Source of the DNA: Corynebacterium canis
GTDB taxonomy: Bacteria > Actinomycetota > Actinomycetes > Mycobacteriales > Mycobacteriaceae
Assembly: GCF_030408595.1 (NCBI RefSeq)
Contig: NZ_CP047080.1
Location: 2,873,353 to 2,937,352, forward strand
Direction: 5' to 3'
Length of the DNA: 64,000 nucleotides
A program made the position numbers and the translations under genes. The notes under the pieces are model-generated. The model saw only the letters and a program-made list of their open reading frames with translations. It did not search any database and was not told where the DNA came from. Below are positions 44,688 through 52,738 of this stretch, piece by piece. Every line of letters starts with the position of its first letter. Positions within the stretch are counted from its first letter, which is position 1.

Positions 44688-45896
44688 GTGCCCCACGATG
44701 CCCCGCTCGATTTGCCGCTGTCTGACTTGGTCGCCGCATTGCGCGCCGGCGAGGTGCAACCAACGGAACTTATCGAGGATATCGATTCCCGCCTCCGCCC
44801 CACCAACCCGTGCTTTGCCACCCTGGACCTGGATTACGCCTTCGACGCGGCCCGCGCCCTGCAGGCCACAAAACCCTCCCGCGACCAGCACCTTTTCGGG
44901 TTGCCCATGCCGATCAAAGACCTTTCCCCCGTGGCGGACCTGCCGTGCTCCTATGGTTCCATCAAGCGCCGCGAGGTGCCGGAGGCCACGGACCCGTATG
45001 TCAGCGCGCTGATCCAGCGCGGGGTTATTGTTACGGGCAAATCGCAAACCTCGGAAATGGGAATGACCGCGTATACGGAACCGATCGGCTTTCCGGCCGT
45101 GGATAATCCCACACAACCCGGGCACACGCCCGGCGGTTCCTCGGGCGGGGCGGCCGCCGCGGTGGCCGCGGGGTTCGTTCCGGTGGCGCACGCATCCGAT
45201 GGCGGCGGCTCCATCCGCATCCCCGCGGCCGCCACCAACCTGGTTGGGTTTAAGCCCCCGCATAGCAGCGAGGGCGGGAAGCTCACCGTGCAGGGGTTTA
45301 TCACCCGCACGGTCGCGGACGCCGCCTTTGTGCACCAGCTCACGCCCGCCCCCCAACGCCTTCGAATAGGCATTCTGACGCAGCCGCTGCACGGCGACGG
45401 GCAAGTAGCCAAGGCCTGGGCCCAGGCGGCGCAGGCGGCGGCGGACACGCTGGCCGCCAACGGGCACGAGATTATCGCCGTGGCGCCCTACGGCCCGGAA
45501 CCCTTTACGGCTTTCCAGCAGGTGATTTGCCTGCTTGCGCGCCGTATCCCGGGGCCGGCGTCGCCGATTATTGCGTGGATGCGCAGGCGGGACGTCGATA
45601 AGCGGGAGGCATTGCGGCGATTCCACCAGGTGCCGCTTATCGCGCGACGCTGGGGTATAGACGCCCTGCTCACGCCCACGCTGGCCTTCGACCCTCCGGT
45701 GATCGGCACGTTTTCGCGGCAGCCACCGGCGGAGGACTTCGCGGCGCAAACGCGTTGGACCCCGTGGGCGTCGCTGTTCAATATGACGGGTGGCGCGGCG
45801 ATTTCCGTGCCCTATGCCGGCCGCAGCGTGCACCTCGGCGCGCTTACCGCTTCCCCCGCCGCCCTGCTTGCCGCCGCGAGGGAGCTGCACCCATGA
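44688..45896 (+). CDS. Amidase-signature family hydrolase
   Basis: 402 residues from GTG 44688. The Ser-cisSer-Lys machinery is seen: Lys in LPMPIKDLSPVA, the cis-Ser in TPGGSSGGAAAAV, and the nucleophile Ser in DGGGSIRIPAAATNLVG. It hydrolyses an amide or carbamoyl compound; this family is too broad to name a substrate. Shorter than GatA and lacking the GatCAB operon, so not the tRNA amidotransferase. The start is 59 bp from the divergent pheA start; a TAGTGT at 44674-44679 may be its -10 box. The stop overlaps the CPBP gene start (ATGA). Confidence 0.88.
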   Translation: MPHDAPLDLPLSDLVAALRAGEVQPTELIEDIDSRLRPTNPCFATLDLDYAFDAARALQATKPSRDQHLFGLPMPIKDLSPVADLPCSYGSIKRREVPEATDPYVSALIQRGVIVTGKSQTSEMGMTAYTEPIGFPAVDNPTQPGHTPGGSSGGAAAAVAAGFVPVAHASDGGGSIRIPAAATNLVGFKPPHSSEGGKLTVQGFITRTVADAAFVHQLTPAPQRLRIGILTQPLHGDGQVAKAWAQAAQAAADTLAANGHEIIAVAPYGPEPFTAFQQVICLLARRIPGPASPIIAWMRRRDVDKREALRRFHQVPLIARRWGIDALLTPTLAFDPPVIGTFSRQPPAEDFAAQTRWTPWASLFNMTGGAAISVPYAGRSVHLGALTASPAALLAAARELHP

Positions 45897-46567
45897 AAAA
45901 AGAACTCGGCGTTGTACTGCTGATTACGTTTGGCATGCAGGGTTTCCGCTCCCTACTGCGGCTTATCGACGCCCTGCTCCAACCCGCCCCGCTCAACGAA
46001 CAGTCCGTGCAGCTCCACCCCGCACAAACCACCACCTGGTTGGATCCCTTGCTGCAACTCAGTTCGGCGGCAATCCTGATCGGTTGGGGGCTGCTGGTAT
46101 TGCTGCTGCTGGATAAGGACGGCATCCGGCTGCCGAAATTGCGCAAACTCGATGTTCCGCAGGGCGCGCTATTGGCGGCGGTGATCGGGCTGCCGGGGCT
46201 GGTGTTCTACCTCACGGCGCTGCACTTCGGGTTGACCAAAGAGGTGGTGCCGAATTCCAATTGGTTAAGCATCGTGTGGAGCTTTGCCAATGCGTTTGCG
46301 GAGGAGACCGTGGTGGTGTTTTGGCTGCTTACGCGGCTGAAACAATTGGGTTGCCGGGCGTGGGTGGGCGTCGCGGCGTCGGCAAGCTTGCGGGGCAGCT
46401 ACCACTTGTATCAGGGGGTGAGCGCGGGCGTGGGCAATATCGTCATGGGCGTGGTATTCGCGTGGGTGTATCAACGCACCGGGCGGGTGTGGCCACTTGT
46501 GATCGGGCATTTCCTTATCGATCTGGTAGCGTTCCTCGGCTACCCCCTGTTGACTGCACTAAGGTAA
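45893..46567 (+). CDS. CPBP-family intramembrane protease homologue
   Basis: 224 residues, about six helices. The CPBP motifs are recognisable: the Glu pair in AFAEETVVVFWLL (usual EExxxR, the Arg replaced by a hydrophobic residue here), a His in LRGSYHLYQG, and HFLIDL at the end. It may be a membrane endopeptidase or a degenerate member that binds rather than cuts. Coupled to the amidase gene by a 4-bp overlap and followed 5 bp later by the LCP gene, so likely one operon. Confidence 0.8.
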   Translation: MKKELGVVLLITFGMQGFRSLLRLIDALLQPAPLNEQSVQLHPAQTTTWLDPLLQLSSAAILIGWGLLVLLLLDKDGIRLPKLRKLDVPQGALLAAVIGLPGLVFYLTALHFGLTKEVVPNSNWLSIVWSFANAFAEETVVVFWLLTRLKQLGCRAWVGVAASASLRGSYHLYQGVSAGVGNIVMGVVFAWVYQRTGRVWPLVIGHFLIDLVAFLGYPLLTALR

Positions 46568-46572
46568 TCCAC

Positions 46573-47712
46573 ATGGATGACATCGCCCGCGACAGCTCCG
46601 GCCGCCCCATCGTGGACAGGTTCGGTCGGCCTGTTCGACGCCCCAATGCCGCACAGCCCCAACGGCCCGCGGCGCGTCATTCGGCTGGACAACAACCACT
46701 GCAACAACATCGGCTCCCGCAGCATCGCGTGCCGCAACGCCCCGGCAATATCGGCCAGGTGCCGGTGCCGCAACCCCCTCGCCCCCAGCCTCCTCGCCCC
46801 GCGCCGCGGCCCAAAAAACCGCGCAAACCTGGGAGCATCAAACGCGTGATTGGGCTCACGTTGCTGAGCGTGGTGACGCTGCTGGTGGTCGGCGTGCTGT
46901 GGGTGGACGCCTCCCTGCAGCGCGTGCCCGCGACGCCGGACGTGCAGATAGCCAATACCAGCGGCACGAACTGGCTGCTCGTGGGCTCCGACTCCCGGCA
47001 GGGTATGGACGAAGCGGAGGTGCAGCGCCTAGCCACCGGCGGCGATATCGGCGCTGGGCGTACTGACACGATCATGCTGCTGCATATCCCGCTGACCGGA
47101 GATCCCACCTTATTGTCTATCCCGCGCGACTCGTATGTGGAGATCCCCGGGTATGGCTTCGATAAGATCAACGCCGCGTTTTCCATCGGTGGGCCTAAGC
47201 TGCTGACCGAGACCGTGGAGCAGGCCACCGGGCTGCGGATCAATCATTATGCGGAGATCGGTTTCGGCGGGTTCGCCGGCATCGTGGACGCGGTGGGCGG
47301 CATTGAAATCTGCGTTGAGGAGCCCATCGACGACCCATTGGCCGGCATTAACCTGCAGCCCGGGTGCCAGGTGATGGACGGGCCGACCGCCCTTGGTTTC
47401 GTGCGCACCCGCGCCACTGCCCAGGGTGACTTGGACCGCGTGGCGCGGCAACGGATGTTCTTTAGCGCTTTAGTCGCGGAGGCGACGAAGTTCAAGCCGC
47501 TGAGCACGATCCCCCTGGTTACCCAGGTGGCCAAGGCCTTTACGGTTGGCGAGGGCGACCACGCATGGCATCTGGCCTGGTTGGCCTTTCGGATACGCGG
47601 CAATATGGTCACGGAAACGGTGCCCATCGGCGGCTTCGCTGATTACGACGTAGGCAATGTAGTCCTGTGGGACGAAATCGCAGCGGAGGAGCTTTTCAGC
47701 AAGCTGCGTTAG
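46573..47712 (+). CDS. LytR-CpsA-Psr (LCP) family envelope glycopolymer ligase
   Basis: 379 residues. A Pro-, Arg- and Gln-rich cytoplasmic tail (about 1-90) precedes a single helix (about 92-112) and the extracellular LCP domain: NWLLVGSDSRQG, the Arg/Asp phosphate-binding GAGRTDTIMLLHI, SIPRDSYVEIPGYGFDKINAAF, and the late VRTRATAQGDLDRVARQR. LCP proteins transfer glycopolymers from a lipid carrier to peptidoglycan; in corynebacteria and mycobacteria this is arabinogalactan attachment. Which of the several LCP paralogues this is cannot be decided, although the position matches C. glutamicum cg3210. It converges on the HNH gene with 2 bp between stops and no terminator. Confidence 0.92.
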   Translation: MDDIARDSSGRPIVDRFGRPVRRPNAAQPQRPAARHSAGQQPLQQHRLPQHRVPQRPGNIGQVPVPQPPRPQPPRPAPRPKKPRKPGSIKRVIGLTLLSVVTLLVVGVLWVDASLQRVPATPDVQIANTSGTNWLLVGSDSRQGMDEAEVQRLATGGDIGAGRTDTIMLLHIPLTGDPTLLSIPRDSYVEIPGYGFDKINAAFSIGGPKLLTETVEQATGLRINHYAEIGFGGFAGIVDAVGGIEICVEEPIDDPLAGINLQPGCQVMDGPTALGFVRTRATAQGDLDRVARQRMFFSALVAEATKFKPLSTIPLVTQVAKAFTVGEGDHAWHLAWLAFRIRGNMVTETVPIGGFADYDVGNVVLWDEIAAEELFSKLR

Positions 47713-47714
47713 GC

Positions 47715-49277
47715 TTATCGACGCCGCGGCTGTGTTCGGCGGTGGTGTTTGGCTTGGCGCGCTCGTTTTTGTAGTTTCGCCAGTTGGCAGGGTGGTTTCG
47801 CCCACCGCGGTACAGGCGGCACATAGTCTGTGGGTGGTTCTTGGGGCCATTGATCATCTGGTGGGGGTTCGGGGTGTGGCGCTTCGGGCAAAGGCGGCAG
47901 CTCGGTGGGAGTATTGGCAACCAGCCTGTGGCGGGCGAGGTAGCGGGCGCGTTGCCGGTTGCGGTAATTGATTAAGGTGGTGCCCCACCGGCCGAAATCC
48001 TCCCGGATCGGCGGCTGCTGGTAGTCCTCCTCGGTTTTCGTGGGCTGGCCATGGCGGGTGGTAATGCCTGCGGGGCAGCCCACCACATGGCCGGCAAGCA
48101 CCCCCTGCGGAATCGTAGTAATCGTCGCACCGGTGGCAAACCGCCACGTGACATTACCGTAGGTATCGGTGGAAGCGGTGGCGTGCCGGTCGGTTTTGAA
48201 ATTATGGTGATGCCGACACAAACACTGCAGATTCGACGCGGTGGTCCACCCACCGACCTCATGGTTGATCACATGATCAATCTCACAAAAAGTCGCGTCC
48301 ATGGTGCAGTCCGGGAACCGGCAGGTCCCATCCCGGCCCATGATCAACAAGCGTTGCTCCTCGGTGGGATCATGCGCAGCCCGCAACACCTCCGCCACAT
48401 CGCCAATATTGGTATAGGCAAGATCCCGGCCGCTAATGCGCCTGCGTTGCTCCCCGGTGAGTAACCCCACCCCATGCACCCGCTCCGGGACCACCTTCGT
48501 GGCCTCGGTAAGGGTACCAAGGCCAAACAGGTGGACAGTACACCCAGCATCCCGCTGCTCCCCACTGCCGCAAATACGATTGGTAATGATCTCATCTTCC
48601 CGCAGGTTCAACTTTTTCGCCCCCGCGGCCAGGCGTTGTTTAATCTCATGGGCTTCATCACTAGGTAGGGTCACATTGAGCACACTGACCCCAGCATGCG
48701 GGCTTTCCCACAATTCCACCCCACACATCGCCGTAATCCGGGCGGCCATCGCCTCCTCGGTTAACTCCTCCTCCGGCGGGGTTTCCTCCACAATTCGTAA
48801 CCGGATTAAGGTATCGCGCAGCACCTGCCGGATCCGCCGCGTACTCGGCAGCGGCTGATTCGCCCTGGTTGGGGTAAACAACCCCACCAACACGGTATCG
48901 ATATCACGCCACACATAGCCCGGGGCATCCAAAGACACCGTCACCAGGGCAAACCAAATCGTCCGCAACCGCTCATAATTCAAATAATTATGCTCCAGCG
49001 CGTGCGCCTTCAACCCGGGAAGGCGCTCATGCAGCAGGAAACACCCACCCACAATGTTATACATCCGCGCTTCAGAATACGTGCCACTGTGCACCGCGAA
49101 TTCCTTCACCAACGCGCGGATATTCAACCGGTGCACATCCAACCCAAAGGTCGCCAACAACCAATTATGTAAAAACACCCGATTGGCCTCCAACTCGGCG
49201 GCACCAATGAAATTCTGCGGATCATCCACCACAAACCCCGCCACCGGATCCACCGGATCCACCTGTTGCGTCGTCAT
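47715..49277 (-). CDS. DUF222/HNH endonuclease family protein (13E12 type), intact
   Basis: 520 residues from ATG 49277. N-terminal DUF222 region (about 1-330), then the HNH motif: CRFPDCTMDATFCEIDH, NHEVGGW, LCRHHHNFKTD, all ligands intact. The C-terminus is a Pro-rich, strongly basic tail ending in Arg and His clusters. Clearly paralogous to the IS-interrupted gene at 34385-37845, same domain order and the same conserved blocks (SGTYSEARMYNIVGGCFLLH against a similar block there). DNA or RNA nuclease activity is likely from the motif, but the biological role of this large actinobacterial family is unknown. Monocistronic; the upstream region is a gene-free stretch. Confidence 0.9.
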   Translation of the reverse strand: MTTQQVDPVDPVAGFVVDDPQNFIGAAELEANRVFLHNWLLATFGLDVHRLNIRALVKEFAVHSGTYSEARMYNIVGGCFLLHERLPGLKAHALEHNYLNYERLRTIWFALVTVSLDAPGYVWRDIDTVLVGLFTPTRANQPLPSTRRIRQVLRDTLIRLRIVEETPPEEELTEEAMAARITAMCGVELWESPHAGVSVLNVTLPSDEAHEIKQRLAAGAKKLNLREDEIITNRICGSGEQRDAGCTVHLFGLGTLTEATKVVPERVHGVGLLTGEQRRRISGRDLAYTNIGDVAEVLRAAHDPTEEQRLLIMGRDGTCRFPDCTMDATFCEIDHVINHEVGGWTTASNLQCLCRHHHNFKTDRHATASTDTYGNVTWRFATGATITTIPQGVLAGHVVGCPAGITTRHGQPTKTEEDYQQPPIREDFGRWGTTLINYRNRQRARYLARHRLVANTPTELPPLPEAPHPEPPPDDQWPQEPPTDYVPPVPRWAKPPCQLAKLQKRARQAKHHRRTQPRRR

Positions 49278-49835
49278 TGCCCCGTGTCACCTCCCGAAAC
49301 CCTTCCCGAACATGTACTGTATAGCCCTCATTCTACCCATCGAGCACACCCGCTACCAGCACCGCAACCACGCACAACACCTTGGACACAACCGGAAAAC
49401 CACCCCCACCACACCCCTTTTGACCAGGTAAAACAACACCCGAACCCGTGGTGGGCAACACAACACTTGCCCACACCACGGCCATGGTGTAGCACACCCA
49501 CCACACCCACAAGCACCCGCCACACGCCCCCAGGCTCACGAACAGCACACTAGGCACCAAAAACCATCAAACAACACGCTGAAGCCCGCAGAAGAAAACA
49601 CTATGAGCTTGCCCACAAACCGGAATACACAGGCAGGGGTGAATGAAACCACCCCCACCAGCGCAAAAGCCAGTACATTTTCCAGCCCAACTCTACTACT
49701 ACAACAGCTGCGGCCCATAAAGACTTTGCTTATCCAATTACCCGCCACCGCCGCCCCGTCCCCAGCACCGACATGACGCGAACCCCCTTATCCTCCCCGT
49801 GGCAGTTGTGCTACCCCGGTGGTATTGATGATGGC
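49278..49835. other. Gene-free stretch of skewed composition with a long hairpin
   Basis: About 560 bp. From 49290 to 49580 the plus strand is very rich in A and C and poor in G and T, unlike either neighbour. Inside it CCGTGGTGGGCAA (49446-49458) can pair with TTGCCCACACCACGG (49467-49481). No gene was recognised. The last part should hold the promoter of the hydrolase gene at 49836. Confidence 0.5.
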
Positions 49836-50789
49836 ATGACAATTGCCAAAAAGGCCCTGCACATTGCTCTCATTTTGCTGGTCGCGCTCGCCCTCGTGGC
49901 GGCCGTGCTGGTTGGTATCCGCACCTGGAACAAGTTCTCGTGGGAGGACACCGACCTACCGCAGGAACCACCGGCCGTGGCGGGGGTTTCCATCAAGGAG
50001 TTTTCTCAGGGCTACGCCCGCGGCTACCACTTGCAGCCAAAGAACCAGACTCGCGACGGCAGCATAGTGCTTTTTGGCGGGCCAGAGGGCAGCGTAGCCC
50101 CAGCCATGGCTTCCGCCCTGGCCAAGGAGGGCTTTGAGGTGTTTGCCCTGCACTACTTTGGGCAGCCGGACCAGCACGAATTCCTGGAAAACGTCCCGTT
50201 GGAGCTGTTCGAGGACATCGCGGACGAGCTTTCACAGCCCATTACCGTGATGGGGATTTCCACTGGGGCGGAACTGGCGCTGCTCATGTCCACGTATTTT
50301 TCGGAGGTGGATAACGCCGTGGCCATTAACCCCTCGGCGCATCATTGGCAGGGCATCGGCACCACCTTCCCGGGGGCGCCCAGTTTTACGCTGAACGGCC
50401 GGGAATTGCCCTACCTGAAAATGGATGAGGGTTCCCAAACCCTGAATCTGGTGTTGGCGCGTCCGGTGACGTATCGCGACGCCTACGCTTCCGCCTTGGA
50501 GCGCGCCCCCGAGGGTTCGCGGGAGGAGGCGCGCATTAAGGTGGAAAACTCCCAGGCGCGCCTGTTTATCGCGGCGGGCGGACAGGATAAGTTTTGGGAT
50601 TCCGAATCCGCGGCAAAGGAAATTGAACGCTTCGCGGGGGATCGCGCGGAAGTGCACCTCTATCCGGATGCGGGAAATGTGCTTACTCCCTCGGCCACAT
50701 TCCAGGGTTTAAACCTCGGCGGCTCCGAGGAAGCCAACCGTGAGATGAGCAACGATGTCATGGAGAAACTGCTGGAGTGGCTGCCCTAG
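49836..50789 (+). CDS. Membrane-anchored alpha/beta hydrolase, BAAT-like, putative triad His missing
   Basis: 317 residues from ATG 49836. N-terminal anchor (about 7-28), then an alpha/beta-hydrolase domain resembling the acyl-CoA thioester hydrolase/BAAT C-terminal family: GGPEGS turn (about residue 81), nucleophile Ser142 in GISTGAE, acid in GGQDKFW (Asp252). At the place of the catalytic His the sequence reads YPDAGNVLTP, so Asn282 replaces His, whereas the neighbouring paralogue has His. The protein may be inactive or modified in function. It lies 51 bp before that paralogue in the same direction, clearly a tandem duplication. Confidence 0.82.
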   Translation: MTIAKKALHIALILLVALALVAAVLVGIRTWNKFSWEDTDLPQEPPAVAGVSIKEFSQGYARGYHLQPKNQTRDGSIVLFGGPEGSVAPAMASALAKEGFEVFALHYFGQPDQHEFLENVPLELFEDIADELSQPITVMGISTGAELALLMSTYFSEVDNAVAINPSAHHWQGIGTTFPGAPSFTLNGRELPYLKMDEGSQTLNLVLARPVTYRDAYASALERAPEGSREEARIKVENSQARLFIAAGGQDKFWDSESAAKEIERFAGDRAEVHLYPDAGNVLTPSATFQGLNLGGSEEANREMSNDVMEKLLEWLP

Positions 50790-50840
50790 GCCGCGCGAAA
50801 AATCATTGAACGCCACTTGTTTGCGTGATAAAATTTCGCT

Positions 50841-51815
50841 ATGAAAGCCATTCGTATTCTTCTACGAATCCTGTTAGCGTTTATCATACTTTTGGCGCTG
50901 CTGGCGGCGTTAATATTTGGAATTCGGGCATGGAATCAATCCGGAATGGAGGATATGTCCCTCGCGGTTCGTCCGCCGGACGTTGAGGGCGTAACCATTA
51001 CCGATTTCTCCGATGGATACGCCAAGGGCTTTCACCTAATGCCCAAGGAACGCAAGCACCCCGGCACCGTGGTGATATTCGGCGGCTCTGAGGGCAGCGC
51101 TAATCCTTACGATGCCGCGGAGATCGCCAAGACCGGCCGCGAGGTGTACGCGCTGTATTTCTTTGGGCAGGAGGGGCAGCGCGAGAACTTGGTGCGGGTA
51201 CCGCTCGAGCTTTTCGACGACGTGCTCCCCCACCTTTCCAAGCCCATCAGCGTTATTGGGGGTTCCAAAGGCGCGGAGCTTGCGCTTATGCTGTCCACGT
51301 ATTACCCCGAAATCGAATACGTGGCCGCCATCGCGCCGACGGAGCACCACTGGCAGGGCTTGGGTGGCGATTATTCCAAATCGTCGCCATCGTTTACGTG
51401 GAAGGGCGAGGACCTCCCCTACCTGGATTTCCGGAAGACCGAAGGCCCAATCCTCATGAACCAAATGTTCCGAATGCTCTTGGCGCTGCCGGTGACCTTC
51501 CGGGATACCTACGATTCCGTGCTTGCACGGTCTTCCGCCGAGGAGTTGGAGCGGGCCCGCATCAAGTTTGAAAATACGGAAACGAAGTATTTCCTTGTCG
51601 CCGGCGAGCAGGACAAAATGTGGAATGCTGCCGAGGCATCGCGCAAGATCAAACAGCGCATTGGGGATCGGGCGGAAACGCACATCTATCCCGATGCCGG
51701 CCACGCCCCCGGGGCACCGGAAACGGTGGGGACGCTGCGGCTTGGTGGCACCGAGGAGGCTAATAAGGCCATGGACGAGGATTACATGAAGAAACTCGAT
51801 GCCTGGTTGCCGTGA
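50841..51815 (+). CDS. Membrane-anchored alpha/beta hydrolase, BAAT-like, complete triad
   Basis: 324 residues. N-terminal anchor (about 5-28) and hydrolase domain: GGSEGS turn, nucleophile Ser142 (GGSKGAE), Asp258 (GEQDKMW) and His288 (YPDAGHAPG). A thioesterase or acyltransferase outside or at the membrane is likely; the substrate is unknown, though an acylated envelope lipid is an attractive guess in a mycolate producer. Collinear over its whole length with the preceding gene. Its stop abuts the convergent DUF5926 stop with no base in between. Confidence 0.85.
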   Translation: MKAIRILLRILLAFIILLALLAALIFGIRAWNQSGMEDMSLAVRPPDVEGVTITDFSDGYAKGFHLMPKERKHPGTVVIFGGSEGSANPYDAAEIAKTGREVYALYFFGQEGQRENLVRVPLELFDDVLPHLSKPISVIGGSKGAELALMLSTYYPEIEYVAAIAPTEHHWQGLGGDYSKSSPSFTWKGEDLPYLDFRKTEGPILMNQMFRMLLALPVTFRDTYDSVLARSSAEELERARIKFENTETKYFLVAGEQDKMWNAAEASRKIKQRIGDRAETHIYPDAGHAPGAPETVGTLRLGGTEEANKAMDEDYMKKLDAWLP

Positions 51816-52718
51816 TTAGCGGATGGTCACCTGACGGGACTTGATGTTCTCCAATTGCCTGCGCTCCGCGGGGGTGAGCTGCTCGTCGTTGCCCAGCTGC
51901 TCGTTGATATACCCATTGAGCGTCTGCATGGCAGGGATGAATTCCTGGTGTGGCACCGTCGGATCCAGGTCGAACACAGGGACGATTAGCCCGTGGGTGC
52001 GGAATACCCCTGCGAACTTAGTTTCTTCACCCAAGTGCAGGTTCCCAGCCGCACCGACGCGCGCGAGGGCACGCAGCAATGGTTCCTCATCGTCGGTACG
52101 CACCCAACGGATATGGGCCTTTTCACCGGCGTCGATCCACCAGGCGCTGCCGGCATCATCGTTGGGGATGGGGAAGGACGGCATCACCGAGTTGTTCGCG
52201 GTGCGCAAGGATTGCGCCATTTCGGGGGTGAGCTCGGTGTCTTCCGGAAGCCACCAGAAGAAGTCCTGGTATTCGGTGATCTCCAGGGTGACGTCGCCTA
52301 GCAGGGAGGCGATCTCCGGCTGGTTGCCATCGGCAACGGCAGAATCCAAGGTACTGCCCGGGGCGGCGTTTAGCGCCCAGTTCAACACATAGGCGAGATC
52401 ACGCGCTGGATTATTGGAATGGTTGCGCACCTGCAGGGCCACAAAGCGCTGACCCCCGAGCTCTGCCTCGCGGACGAGGGCGGCCACGGCACCCGGCAGC
52501 ACCGTTACGATATTGATTTCGATGCCGTTGATGGTGGCGGTGGCTACCGCCGAGGGGACGAACTCCTGCAGGGCCACCAGCTGCGCCTCGGCGGGCAGCG
52601 ACTTATATGGGCGGGGGTCGCTGGCCAAGGCGGCACGTTCGGCGGCGCGCGCGGCGAGTTTCGCCTGGCGGCGGCTCATACCTTCGGGCAGTTGTTCGTT
52701 CTTCTTCTTTTTAGCCAT
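51816..52718 (-). CDS. DUF5926 family protein
   Basis: 300 residues. A Lys-rich start (MAKKKKNEQLPEGMSRRQ) and an Arg/Ala helix are followed by a soluble domain without recognised catalytic motif. The beginning and the spacing are typical of DUF5926, a family confined to actinobacteria. No signal peptide or membrane helix. Function unknown. The start lies 20 bp after the pyk2 stop, so it is probably cotranscribed with ldh and pyk2; a metabolic link is conjecture. Confidence 0.78.
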   Translation of the reverse strand: MAKKKKNEQLPEGMSRRQAKLAARAAERAALASDPRPYKSLPAEAQLVALQEFVPSAVATATINGIEINIVTVLPGAVAALVREAELGGQRFVALQVRNHSNNPARDLAYVLNWALNAAPGSTLDSAVADGNQPEIASLLGDVTLEITEYQDFFWWLPEDTELTPEMAQSLRTANNSVMPSFPIPNDDAGSAWWIDAGEKAHIRWVRTDDEEPLLRALARVGAAGNLHLGEETKFAGVFRTHGLIVPVFDLDPTVPHQEFIPAMQTLNGYINEQLGNDEQLTPAERRQLENIKSRQVTIR

Positions 52719-52738
52719 GCCCTCGAAGATACCGCACG

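Noticed and set aside
44628..44763. Extended pheA start
   Set aside because: It would cover the amidase start; the normal family N-terminus (TVAYLGPAGTFTEEA) begins at 44628.
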